Source of the DNA: W1P20-047 sp051878795
GTDB lineage: Bacteria > Actinomycetota > Coriobacteriia > Coriobacteriales > Eggerthellaceae
Direction of reading: 5' to 3'
NCBI GenBank assembly: GCA_051878795.1
Contig: JBJEKU010000032.1
Coordinates: 1-18,764 of the forward strand
DNA length: 18,764 bases
In this document: positions 1-13,100 of the stretch, piece by piece
How positions within the stretch are numbered: position 1 is the first letter of the stretch
Layout: each line of letters opens with the position of its first letter
Made by a program: the position numbers and the translations under genes
Notes under the pieces: generated by a model
Database searches by the model: none
Told to the model about the DNA's origin: nothing
The model's input: the letters and a program-made list of their open reading frames with translations, nothing else

Positions 1-3000
1 GCGTTCTGGCTGATCTGGATCAGCCCATCCTCATCCAGCGTGAAGACCACGGGGTTGGGCAGTGCGGCGTAACCGGAGCTGCGGATGGGTTCGGAGAGCG
101 TGTATTCCTCACCCACGATCAAGGTGCCGGTAAAGGCCTGGGGGTCTGTGCCGCTGGTCCATGCGATGGTGGTCTCATCGGTACCTGCGAAATTTCCGCT
201 CAGTTCCAGCTGTGCGCCTTCCAGGGGATCGCCGTTCTGATCAGCCTTTGCGATAGCGATCTGGGTCTTCGGATTGTCCATGGAAAGTTCGACCGTCTGG
301 CGGTGCTTCCCTTCGGCGATATCGAAGTGAAGCGGCTGGGGGTTCAGGATCGCACCGGGAACGGTAGCGGTTTCCTGGAAGTAGTAGCTGCCTTCGGGAA
401 GGAACCGTACCGTAATCATGCCGTTCTCGTTGGTGACCAGGTTGCTTGCCAGGGGCTCTTCGGCGCCGTCTTTATACAGGCTGAAGGTGACACCTTCGAC
501 GGGATCTTCTCCGGCCAGGGTCTTGGTTAGTTCGACGCCGCCGCGGATCTTCACGTTTGCCAAGGTCAAGGCAAGGTTGCCATCTTCGAGGACAGCCAGA
601 TCCCGGCCGTCGATTTGGGTGTTGCGCGTGATCTTGATGGTTCCGTCTTCCTGGACCTTGAAGCGGATGGGATCCTTGATGGGCAGATATCCCTTTACCC
701 GGCCTACTTCCGTGAGCGTGTATTCTTCGCCAACTACCAGTTCGCGGGTGAATTCCTTCGGGTTCTCATCGTCGGTAGACCACTCGATCGTGGTTTCTTC
801 CTCATTGTTCGCGAATCGGCCGGTCAGCTGCAGCGTTGCTCCAGGCAGGGGATCGCCATCGGTCAGCTGGGTTTCGTCCTCGGCGGCGTCTTCGTCACCC
901 TCGCTTATACCGCCTGCTCCCTCGCTATCGTCGACGGTTGCATCGTCGGCAGGTTCGTTGCTGTCGAGAGCCTCGATGGGCTCGCCGGTGTTGATGTCGA
1001 CGTCATCATGGTCATTGCCGATTTCGGGGGCATTCTCGTCCGCGTCGGCCTCACTGTCGCGGTTGACCTTCAGGATTGAGATCTTGGTGCTCTCGTTGTC
1101 GGCGGATGCCTTCACAACCTTGCCGTGATCGCCTTCGGCGATCTCGAACTCCACGGGTTGGGTGTTGAGGACGGCACCTTCGATGGTGTCGGTCTCCTGG
1201 AAGTAGTACTTGCCTTCCGCCAGGTTTCCGACCTCGATCTTGCCTTCGGCGTCGGTGGCGAGTCCGGTCTGGACGGGTTTGCTCTGGCCTTCCCTATACA
1301 GGTCGAAGACCGCGCCTTCAAGGGGCTCGTTTTCGTCGATGGTCTTGGTCAGTTCCACGCTGCCGCGCACCTTCACGTTGGCGAGGGTGAGGGTCAGCTT
1401 GCCATCGTCGGTGGATGCCAGGCCGGTTTCGTCTTCGATGATTTCGATTTGCCCGTCGCCGTTCAGCTTGAAGATGACCTTGCCGGGCAGGGTGACGTAG
1501 CCGTCCACGCGGCCGGTTTCTGCCAGGGTGTAAGGTTCGCCTGCGATCAGCTTACGCGAGAACTGTTCGGCATCTTCGGCAGAAGTCCATTCGTAGGTGC
1601 TTACGCCCTTATCGCCTGCGAAGCGGCCGGTGAGCGTCAGCTGGGCGCCGGGCAGGGGAGCGCCATCGGCAAGCTCGCCCTCGCCAGGAGCGCTGTCTCT
1701 GTTCACCTTGAGGATGGAGATTTCGGTGCTCTCGTTGTCGGCATCGATTCCAACGGTTCCCAGATGGTTTTCCGGGGTGATTTGGAATTCAACCTTGCCC
1801 TTGCTCAGGATTGCGCCTTCGACGGTGGCGGTTTCCTTGAAATAGTACTTGCCTTCGGGCAGGTCGTTGACTTCGATGATTCCGTCCTTATTGGTGATGA
1901 GGCCAGTCGCGATCGGCTCGTCCGCGTCATCCGCATACAGGTCGAACTTAGCACCCTGCAGGGGTTCCTTGCCGTCGATGGTTTTGGTCAGTTCCACGCT
2001 GCCGCGCACCTTCACATTGGCGAGGGACAGGCCCAGGGCATCGCCGGTGATAGCGGCGAGCTCCTTGTCGTCGAAGCTTACATTCTGGGTGATGGAGATG
2101 CTTCCGTCGGTCAAGATGGTGAACTTCACGGAGCCGGGGATCGTGTTGTAGCCATCGACGCGGTCGATTTCGGTCAGCTCGTATTCTTCGCCTACTACCA
2201 GCTGGCGCAGGAATTGCTGGGCTTCTTCGGCGGAAGTCCATTCCACGGATGTCTTACCGGGCTTGTTCGCAAAGTGTCCGGTGAGCTTCAGCGCAGCGCC
2301 TGCTAAGGGGTCGCCGTCAGCGAGCTCGCCTTCGCCGGGAGCGCTATCGCGGTTGATCTTGAGGATCGAGATATTCGTGCTCTTGTTGTCCGGGTTGACG
2401 TAGACCGTTTGGGCATGGTGGCCCTCGGCGATCTGGAAGGTGACCGGATCGGGGTTGAGGATGGCACCCTCTACGGTGGCAGTTTCCTTGAAGTAGTACT
2501 TGCCTTCCGCCAGGTTGCCTACCGTGATCTTGCCTTCTTCGTTAGTGGTGAGGCCGGTTGCAATCGGCTTTTCCGCACCTTCCTTGTACAGATCGAAGAC
2601 CACGCCCTCCAAGGGTTCACTTTCGTCGATGGTCTTGGTCAGTTCCACGCTGCCGCGTACCTTCACATTGGCGAGGGTCAGGTTAAGGGCGTCCTTATCG
2701 ACGGATGCCAGGGCATCGCCTTCGATTTCGGCGTTCTGGATAATCTCGATAGTGCCCTTTTCGGTGACCTGGAAGATGATGGGCTGGGGCAGCGAAACGT
2801 AGCCGGTAACACGTTCCGGTTCGGTGATGGTGTACTGCTCGCCTACGATCAACTTACGGGAGAGCTGCTCGGCATCTTCGGCGGAAGTCCACTTGTAGGT
2901 GCTCGTTTCCTTGTCGCCTGCAAAGCGTCCGGTGATCTGCAGTTTCGCGCCTGCGAGCGGGGCCTTGTCTGCCAGCTCGCCTTCGCCGGGCTTAGGATCG

Positions 3001-6000
3001 CTGTTCACCTTCAGGATGGAGATTTCGGTGCTCTCGTTGTCGGCGGAAGCCTTCACGACTTTGCCATGATCCCTTTCGGCGATCTTGAATTCAACCTTGC
3101 CGGTATTCAGGATGGCGCCTTCGATGGTATCGGTTTCCTGGAAGTAGTATTCGCCTTCTGCCAGGTTATCGACTTTGATCTTGCCGTCAGCGCCGGTGGT
3201 GAGGCCGGTCCGCAGGGGCTTTTCGGTATCTTTCTGGTACAGGTCGAAGACCGCGCCCTCCAGGGGCTCGTTTCCGTCGATGGTCTTGGTCAGTTCCACG
3301 CTGCCGCGTACCTTCACGTTATTCAAGGTCAGACCGCAGGAGTCTTCGGTAAGTTCTGCCCGTACGTCTCCAAGATGGGAATTCTTGATGATGGCGATCG
3401 TTCCATCATCTCGCACCCAGATCTGCACTGTGCCATTCCATCTGGTGTAGCCGTCGACGCGGCCTACCTCGGTGAGCGTGTAGACTTCACCTACGATCAG
3501 TTCGCCATCAAGCACTTCGGGTTCTTCGCCGGAAATCCAGGTGATGCTGTCTTCCGTGGTTTTGGCGAACTTGCCCGTCAGCTGCATCTTTGCTCCGGGC
3601 AGGGGGTCTCCATCACCCAGCTCGCCTTCGCCAGGCTTGGGGTCGCTGTTCACCTTCAGGAAGCTGATCTTGGTGGTCTCGTTGATTGCGTTCGCGGTGA
3701 CGACTTTGCCGTGGTCGTTTTCGGTGATCTCGAAGTCGATGGAATCCTCGTATACGATAACGCCTTTAACGGTCCTTGTTTCCTCGAAGCGATACTTTCC
3801 TTCGGGCAGATTGTCCACGACGATCTTGCCGTTGGCGTCGGTGACCAGGTTGCGTTCGACCATTATGCCGATCATTCCATCGTCAGATGTTGCGACTAGG
3901 TCGAAGACCGCACCTTTCAGGGGGTGCTTGTCATCGTTGAGGGTCTTGGTCAGCTCGACGCTGCCGCGCACTTTCACGTTGGCGAGCTTGAGCGTCAGCT
4001 TGTCATCGTCGGTGGATGCCAGGCCGGTTTCGTCGTCGATGATCTGGATCTTGCCTGCATCGTCCAACTTGAAGGTGACCGTACCGGGCAGGGTGACGTA
4101 GCCGTCCATGCGGCCCTTTTCTGCGAGCGTGTATTCTTCGCCTACGATCAGCTTGCCAGTGAGCTGTTCGGCCTGCGTGCTGGAAGTCCATTCGATGGTC
4201 TTGCTTTCGGTTTCGCCTGCGAAGCGGCCGCTGAGCGTCAGCTGGGCGCCTTCGAGGGCGGCTCCGTCAGCGAAGTCACCTTGTTCGGGATTCTTGTCGC
4301 TGTTCACCTTCAGGATGCCGATGCTCGTGCTGGTGTTGTCGGCCTTCACTTCGATGGTCTTGCCGAAGTCGTCTTTGCCGATAGCGAACTCCACGGTGTC
4401 CGTGCTCAGGATCGCGCCATCCACAGTGGCGGTCTCCTTGAAGAAGTATTCGCCTTCTGCGAGGTTATCGACCCTGATCAGGCCATTCTCGTCGGTTGTG
4501 AGGCCGGTCTGCAGGGGCTGCTCTGCACCCTTCTGGTACAGGTCGAAGACCGCGCCCTCCAAGGGTTTATCCCCGTCGAGGGTTTTGGTCAGATGGACGC
4601 CTCCGCGGATCTTCACGTTGCTGAAGCTCAGGCCCAAGCCGCCGCTGGTGACGCTTGCCAGATCCTTGCCGTCGAAGCTCGCGTTCTTGGTGATTTCGAT
4701 CGTGCCGTCTTCGAGCACCTTGAACTGAACGGAGCCGGCAGCCTGCGCATATCCTGCGGGACGGTTGGTTTCGGTGAGGGTGTAGGTTTCGCCTACGATC
4801 AGCTCGCCGACCAGTTCCTTCGGAGTGGTTCTAGAAGTCCAGGAAATGGTGTCGCTTGCGGTCTTGGCGAACTTGCCGGTCAGTTCCAGCTTGGCGCCGG
4901 GCAGAGGGTCGCCATCGGCAGGATCGCCTTCGCCTGCTGCGCTATCGCGTACCAGCTTGGCGATGGAGATCTTGGTTGTCTGATTGTCTGCGGTCCTTTC
5001 CACCACGGTGCCATCGAGGTCTTCGGTGATTTCGAAGTCGATATGGCTTGTATCCAGGATGGCGCCGTCGATGGTGGCGGTCTCTACGAAGTAGTACTTG
5101 CCTTCCACAAGGTCGTCAACTTTGATGACGCCGTTCTTGTCTGTGACCAGGTTTTCCTTGATCAGGGAATCTCCGTTTTCATCCTTCTGATACAGGCTGA
5201 AGGTGGCATCTTCCAGCTTATCCGTGCCATCGATGGTCTTGGTCAGCTGGGCGCTCGCACGGATTTCAGGGTTGGCCAGGGCCAGCTGAAGGCCGTTTCC
5301 GGAAACGCTTGCAAGTGCTGCGTCCTTGTAATCGGCATTCGCGTCGATGCGAATGGTGCCTTCAGCGGTCACCGTGAAGGTGACGGGGTTGGGTAGGGTC
5401 ACATGGCCCGCGACGCGTCCGGTTTCGGAAAGGGTATAGGGCTGGCCTACGATAAGCATGCCCTTGAACTGCTTGGCGGAATCTCCGGAATTCCAATCGA
5501 TTGTCTTTTCGGCGGATTCGCCCGCGAAGCGGCCGGTCAGCTGAAGCTTGGCCCCTGCCAGGGCGTTGCCGCGGTCGTCGGTCTTCAGGATCGACACGTT
5601 GGTGCTGCGGTTGTCCATGCCCACGGATACGATCTTGCCGTGGTCCTTTTCCTCGATGGTGAAGGGTAGCTTGGCGGTATCCAGGATGGCTCCTTCAACG
5701 GTAGCGGTTTCCTGGAAGTAATAGCTGCCTTCGGGCAGATTCTCGACCAGGATCACGCCGGCTTCGTTGGTAACCAGGCCTTCCTTCAGGGGAGCGCTTT
5801 CGCCTTCCTTATACAGGTTGAAGGTGACGCCTTTCAGGCCGCCTTCGCCGTCGATGGTCTTAGCCAGCTGGACGTGTGCCAAGATCTTGGAGTTGGTCAG
5901 GTTGAGCTGAAGGCCGTTGCTGCTGACGGATGCCAATTTGCCTTCGCCCTGGTAGTTGGTGTTTTGCGTGATCTTGATGGTTCCGTCGCTCTGGATACGG

Positions 6001-7166
6001 AACTTCACGGTTCCGGGCAGTGTGCGATAACCGTCGACGCGGCCTTCTTCGGAAAGCTCGTATTCCTGGCCCACGATTAGCTTGCGGGTGAACTGTTCGG
6101 GGGTGTCGCCCGAGGTCCAGGAGTACGCAGTCTGGCTGGTGTCGGCGAACTTGCCGGTCAGCGTTAGCTTGGCGCCTGCAAGGGCATTGCCTTCATCGTC
6201 TACCTTGGCGATGGAAAGATCGGTGCTCTTGTTGTCGAGGCTCACATATACGGTTTGCGCATGCTGCTGCTCGGTGATGCTGAACTTCACTTTTTCAGTG
6301 CTCAGGATGGCGCCGTCGATGGTCTTGGTTTCCTTGAAGTAGTAGTTGCCCTCGCCCAGCTTATCGACTGCGATGATGCCTTCGCTATCGGTTGCCAGGT
6401 TGGTCTTGATGGGGGTGCTGCTGCCTTCGCGGTACAGGTCGAACCTGACATCGCGGGCGAGCGGGTTGTCAGGGCCGTCGATGGTCTTGGTCAGCTGCAC
6501 GCCGCCCAGGATGCGCTTGTTGGTGAGAGTCAGCTTCATGCCGTTCTTGTCAACGGAAGCCAGGTCCTGGCCGTCGATCTGCACGTTCTGCGTGATGGTG
6601 ATGGTGCCGTCGTCGTTCATGACGAAGCTCACGCTGCCGGGCAGGGTGCGGAACCCGTAGGTGCGCTCGGCCTCGCTGAGGGTGTAGGTTTCGCCGACTA
6701 CCATCTTGGCGGTGATGTTCTTGGGAGCACTGCCGGAAGTCCAGGTGATGGAGCTTTCAGCATTCGACCCTGCGAAGCGTCCGGTCAGCTTCAGCTTGGC
6801 GCCCGAAACCGCCTTACCCTCGTCGTCCACCTTGGCGAACTGGATATCGGTCGCCTTGTTTTCGAAGCTGCCCAGGTTGATGTTCTGCTTGCAGTTCTGG
6901 GCGTTGATGGTGAAGGTCTTGGTGTAGTCGTTGCTGCTGACGAAGGGCAGGAAGCCCAGCGCATTATCGCTCTTATCGAACCAGTAGCCTTCAGGCGATT
7001 CGATTTCGGTGACGGTGTAGTCGCCCCACTTCAGGTCGGTGAGGGTCACCTTGCCGTTCGCATCGGTGGTGCGGGTTTCGGTGGTGCCATCGGGATGGGT
7101 CAGCTTGAACTTCGCCCTGGCGAGCAGCTTGCCGTCGGTGCTCTTCTTGGTGAAGGTGACGCTGCC
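1..7166 (-). repeat. Ten complete tandem two-domain SpaA-like units plus a partial eleventh
   Basis: Unit starts, read from the Gly before the VELTKT-like strand, are at 7166, 6506, 5879, 5258, 4604, 3965, 3305, 2654, 2003, 1364 and 542. Unit lengths are 660, 627, 621, 654, 639, 660, 651, 651, 639 and 822 bp, all multiples of three. Each unit has domain A of about 90 residues (LTKT... then YYFKETATVEGAIL, then DN-x-ST) and domain B of about 120 residues (ILKV-NRDS... then GRFAG, then VGEEYTLTE, then LANVKVRG). Both keep Lys, Glu and Asn at isopeptide positions. The first unit's A domain carries the classic YTVTEIESPEGYWF motif of SpaA-type prealbumin-like domains. Sequence similarity between units rises towards the C-terminal side. 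The array continues past base 1. Confidence 0.9.
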
Positions 7167-10100
7167 CAATGCCTGCGTGTTGGTTACGTTTAAGCTGGGG
7201 TTTGGCTTGTAGCTGATGTTATAGCCGTCGACGGGAGACTCCTCGACGGTGTAGGTGTATTTCTGGCCTGCCTTGTCGTACATGGGAAGCACGTCTTCTT
7301 CGTAGCGGTACTCCCAAGTGCCGGTGTCGGTTTTGGTCCAGGTGTATTCCGGCTGCACGGGGACCTTCGACTTCTGGCCGTTAGGGGTGCTCCAATACAG
7401 GGTCAGCTTGACCGCCGAGGGGTCGGGGATGACGCCGTCCTGGAAGGTCTTCCATTCCTTGGTGCCGCTTACGTTGGTGGTGATCATTTCGTTGACCAGA
7501 TCGATGGCAAAAGAGGGCTCGCCTTCGCCGGCATCGCCGCTGTATTCGTACTTGTAGTGTTCGGGGTCGTTCGTGTCGATTTCGTAATACGCGCCCAGTT
7601 TTTCTTCAACCACGCGGTACTGGTAGGTGTTGCCCGCTGCGTCGTAACGGGGCAGGTATTCGAAGGTGGTTTCCTTGTCCTTGCCGTTATCGCCGCTGAT
7701 GGTGACGGTGACGGTTTGGGTGCTTCCGGCTTTCTGCACGTCAACCCAGTCGGTGCCATTGGTGCTGCGCTGGAGCGCGAGGGTGATGGTCCACACGTTT
7801 CCGTTGCCGGGGCGGGTACCGAAGGCGTTGGAAAGGTCCCTGTCCCAGATCTTCGTTGCCGCCAGCACCAGGCTGTCAACCATGGTGTTGGTGATGGTGG
7901 TCGTGGAGCTGGTTTTCGTGCTGCTAGTGGTGCTGGAGGGCTTGTAGTTCAGGTTCACGCTGCCTTCGGCAAAGGTGTAGCTGCCGTCATCGCCGACGGT
8001 GGCGTCGAACTGCTGGTCGCCCAACTTGGTTTCGACGACACGGTACGAAAGCATGACGACGTTACCGTCGACCTTGCGTGCGGGAGGCAGGTTCCTGAAG
8101 GTGTGGGACCAGCGGTTGCCAGACGACAGCACGATGTCGCTCAAGCCGGACTCGATGCCCGTGCCGAGTGCATCTGCGGCATCCTGCCACGTGCCGCCTT
8201 CTTCCTTCACCTGCAGTTTCACGGTAACGGAGGTGGGGCGCAGGCCGTAGATGTCGTCATCGTTGGGGCCGTCGCCCTTCCACTGCTTGTTCACGGAGGC
8301 CTGCATGTCGAACTTATTGGTAATCTGGTTCAACACCACATCGCCCGTCTTGCCCGCGGTCTTCCAGCCGGTGGATTGGTCTTGGGTGCCGTAATAACCA
8401 TCGGGGTCGGATTCTGCGGCGATTTCCACAACCTGGTACTGCCATGCCTTGCCGTTGGGCGCATAGCGGTCCAGGTTCTCGAAGGTGTAGGTCCAGGTTT
8501 CTGCAGTGGGGTCGTTCTGCCAAGTGGGCTCGAGCGGATTGCCGTCTGCTCCCAGGACTACTTCGTCTTCGATCGCGTTGTCGTAACCGCTCATGGCCGG
8601 TGCCTTGCGATGCAGCTCAACTTTGATGTTTTCGGGGCGGATGCCGAAGGCGTTGTTGTAGTCGTTCCACAGCTTGGTGCCGGTGACGTTCACCTGGCCC
8701 GGTTCATAGCTGTTCTTGAAGGAGACGGTGTCGTCCTTCGTGTCTTTGAGCACATCGCTGTTAGCGACGATGGTATTGCCTTCGCCGGAAGGTTCGGCCG
8801 TGCCCGATCCCACGCAGGTGGTATAGCCGTCGATGGTCTTTTCGGTGACGGTATAGATGTAGGGTTTGCCGTTGGGGGCGAAGCGCAGCAAGTCGGTGAA
8901 CTCGACGCGGCTGCGTTCCCCTCCGCGGGCGGCATCATCGGGTGAAAGCGTCTTGCTCAGGCTGAAATAGTCGTCTTTCACCAGGGTGCCCTCGGTATCG
9001 CTTTCGTAGGCGCGGGTGAGCACGAAGGTGGTGGCGGGGTAGGGCAGATCCTGCTCATCCAGTTTGGAGCGGTCCCAGTACTTGTCCACCATGATGGTGC
9101 CGTAGGTGTTTTCCTTATCCTTTTCCGAGATAAAGGTATTCGAGACGCTGAAGGCGTTGATCTTCGGGTCGGCCTCATAGGCGATGTCGAAGCCTTCCTC
9201 GGTCTTCTTGTTGAAGGTCTCCTTCACTCGGTACTCGTACAGCGCGCCGTTTTCGTCGTAGTAGGGAACGGGCTGGCCGTCTTTCGTCTGGGTGATGGTG
9301 AACTTGCATTCATAACCGCCACTTGCCCATTCGGTCAGCGAATTGTCGCTTTCCACGCTTGCGATTTCGGTCCAGGCGTCTTCGGCGGTTCCGCGCTGGT
9401 GCTGCTCAAGGTGGATGGTGACGATGGGCAGGTCATTTTTGATGAATCCCTTGGGCACGTTTTCCCACTGCTTGGTGCCGGTGATGGTGAGGTTCTTCTC
9501 GCAGCCGTTGGTGAAGGTTCCGCCGTCTGGCAGCAGCTTGGTTCCGTTGTCGGCTGCTATCGGTTCGCTCGAGTAGGAAACCTTCGTGTAGTCGAAACGG
9601 GTTGCGTCGACTACGGTATGCTCGCTCGCATAGTATTCGATGATCTCGCCGTATTCGTCGTACTTAGGCAGGTCGGGGAAGATGCAGCTTTCGTTGTAGG
9701 CAGGGTCGACCTTGTCCTTGGTCCACTCGCGCGGCTTGTAGTCGGTGAGCACGGGCTTTTCGTCGGTGCTGGTCTTCTGCCACAGTTCGAGGTAGATGTC
9801 GGGCCTGTGACCCAGCGAATTCTGGTATTCGTCGTTCCAGTGCTTATGGAAAACCGCCTGGGTGGTGGCGTAGATGGTGTTCTCGAAGTCTATGGTCTGA
9901 TCATCTTGGTCGGTGGACTGCCCGTGAGGGGAATAGCTTTCCGCGACAACGTCCGATTTGTATTTGTCGCTGCCTTCGGGGGATTCACCCAATTCCTCGG
10001 TCACGGTGTAGTGGATGACCCTGCCGTTGATGTCGTATTTCGGCAGTTTCTTGAAGGTATAGGAAGATTCCTGGTTTTTCTTGTCGACTTCGAACTGGGT

Positions 10101-13100
10101 GGCAAGGGTGACGCTTTCGTCGTCGGGCAGGTTGGGGATGTTCACGCTGCCTTGGGTGCTATCCGTGGAAAGGGTGACTGCTTCGGGGTATTCCTCGCAT
10201 TCCAGGGAAAGCATGGCATCGGGGCGTGCTTCGGCCTCGGTCGCGTCAGGGTCGATCCAGGTCTTGTTCACAGTGATATCGAGCGTACCGACGCGGCGGT
10301 TGGTGACGATATAGCGGGGGATTCCCAGTGCGGTTGTGGGAGGTTCATAGGTGACCACGTAGGTGTTGAGGTCTGTCTCCACGTACGAGCTGGCGCCGAA
10401 GGGGTCGTCTTCGCCTTCATTTTCACTTGTGGAAAGGACCGGGAAGTCTCCTACCGCAACCTCGCGGATGTAGTAGTCGTTGTTTTTTGGGTCTTCCTCG
10501 ACTTCGACCTTCTCCCACCAGGCTTCGCCTTCATCCAAGGTGACGGTCTTTTCGGGCTCGGTGGTGCTCTTTCTGCCGTTGTATATCGCGATGGTCACGG
10601 GCATGCGATGCGCCTCGTCGCCGTCGTCTTTCCACTGCTTATTGACCAGGATGTAGTAATGCGAGCCCTTCCCGTACCTGTTGGTAACGACCATTCCGTC
10701 GTAGTCGTCGCCCCTTTTCAGGAATTTGTATTCATAGTCGGTCGACCAATTCTTCTCTTCGTCTTTGGGGTCTAATCCCTTTTCTTCGGCTATATAGGTA
10801 AGGCGGTGGCCTTCTTCATCGAATTTAGGCAGGTTCTCGACGGTGACGGTCCAGCCCTCATCATCGAAGGTCTCGCCCTTGACCGAGGTTCCGGGCGCAG
10901 TGGTCGGGTCTCCGTCGATGCGGTAGGATGCATAGTGCTGTTCGTCGCAATCCAGGTCGACCTTGAGGGAGACCCCCTTGGGGGCATCGATGGACTCGCC
11001 CTTATCGTTTTCCCATTTCTTGATGATCTTGTAGGACGTGGTTCCTACCAACTTGTTGATGACGGCTCCGTTTTCGTCAACGCTGGATTCGAATTGGTAG
11101 GGGCTGTCGATGTCGCCTTCGGTGGTTTCCAATTCGAAGGTGGAATTACCCTCCTCGTCGGGAGTCAGCTCGATGGTTTTCCCGTCCTTCTCGATTTGGG
11201 TTTCAACCCAGCGGTATTCGATTTTATGGCCAAGCGCATCGAATTCGGCAACCGTGACCTTCTGGGTCCTGGTCATGAGCTCTGCGCAGAATCCGTCGAG
11301 CACCACGGTTTCATCCGCCCATTCCCATTCGTCGCTTGCGCAACATTTCTGCTGGAGCTCGAGCGTGACCTTGACGTCGCCCAGCTTGTTCTGCAGTGCT
11401 GCTGCGACCCAGGTTTTCTTCGCGGTGATCTCGATTTGCCCCGTGACCCTGTTGGAAAGGGTGCCGCCGTCATAAACGATGCCGTTGGTCATGACGCCGG
11501 TGGAGCCGTTCGGCTGTCCGCCGTTCCCGGTCCCGTTGCCTTCGCCCTCGGCTTCGCCTCCTTCTTCGAATGCGGTAGAGGGGGTATTCGCCTCATCTGC
11601 CTTGATAGCGCCGGAGATCTGCTCGTAGGAATCGTTTCCCTCTTCGGGGAACAGCTTCTCGCGCAGGAAATAGACGTACTTGTAGCCTTCGGGGTCGTAT
11701 TTGGGCAGATTTTTGAAGCCATCGAGGGTCTGGGTATCCTTCCAGACATCCAAGTCGATGCTGACCGTATTGTGGTTAGAGTCGTAAACCTGGTATGCGG
11801 TTTTAGGATCGTTCGACTTCTCGCTGTAGCGCCACATGTACAAAGTGGCCTCGGGGCGCTTCGCTTCCTTTTCATGAGGAGAAGAGCATTCGTCGACCCA
11901 TTGCTTGGTTGCGCTGAAGCTGGTGGTGCCTTCCAAGCGCAAGGTGGTTGTTCCACCCTGATAGCAGGCATCGGTCTTCGTGCCGAAGTTGGGGACGGCG
12001 GTGTTGTCGTAAACCGCCACATATTTGGTTCCATCCTGGCCGGGTTGGATGAATTTCGCTTGCAGGGCGTAGACGATGGCCAGATTGGTTTCGGGCTTTT
12101 CCACGTCATAGAGGGGGACGTTGGAAAGGGTGATGGTGCCGTTTGTTTGGGGGACGTCGAGATTTATCTCGCTGCTGTCGAAGACTTCGAGTCCCTTGTC
12201 GGTCATCCTCATCACCATGGGCTGGGGAATGGGTGCGTCTGCGCTATTCGTTCCGTCGCCGTTCATGTAAACCACGTTGAAGGTGCAGGTGGTCGCCTTT
12301 ACCCAATAGGTGTCGCCTTGGTTGTTGGTCTGCTTCAGGTAGCCGTCATAGGCTTCGGGTTCCTGGAAGCTGTAGCTTACGGCCTTGCCTCCGATGGATT
12401 CGACGGGCAGTCCGCTGCATTCATAGGTGGTGACGTTGGTGCCTTCGTTGCTGGTGGTGATTGCGGGTGCTTCGGACAGGCCGAGTTGGCGAAGGTAGTC
12501 GGAAACGGGCTTGGTGACCCCGTCGATCGTTGCCAGGAGGGTCAACTGGTTGGCGAATGCCTCGCGACCGGCGATGTCATAGTTGTCCAGCCACTTCACC
12601 TGATGGCTTGCAGTGGTGGTTTCGTCGGTGGTGCGGCCGCTTTCCAGGCTGGAGCGCGGTTCTTCGGATGCCACCGACAGCGCCTGGTCTTCGTCGTCTT
12701 TATCTTTATCCGCGTCTTCCTTTTCCTTATCCTCGGTTTCTTCCTTGCCGTCGTTCTTTTCGGCCTTAGGTGCTGTGGGGAGGGTCAGGGTTGCGGTTGC
12801 GCCTTCATAACCTGCGATGATCAAGTCGATGGGGTCTTCGCCCAAGGCGTCTGCGTTCAGGGTAACAGGAATGAACAGGGTGTAGGCGATCTCGTCTTCG
12901 GATTCGGCATCCGGCCCAAGGGTTGCGATGATGCCGTAGGTCTGGATGTCATGGGATGCGATTACGCCATCGCCGGCGGGCATGCGCGCGCCGTCCACGG
13001 AAAGGAAGGGTTCGGGCAGGCCGATGGAGAAGGTGTCGCCTTCCACGCATTCGTCTGCGTTCAGGGTAATGGTGTACTGCAGCAGCAGATCGCTTGCGTT

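Noticed and set aside
1000..1035. A calcium-binding EF-hand or dockerin loop in DHDDVDINTGEP.
   Set aside because: The spacing of acidic residues and glycine does not fit the canonical 12-residue loop; it is more simply an acidic low-complexity stretch.
11940..12020. A thioester domain signature in the adhesin head (Cys-Tyr-Gln).
   Set aside because: Only a chance-like CYQ was seen; the second half of a thioester-domain signature was not found.
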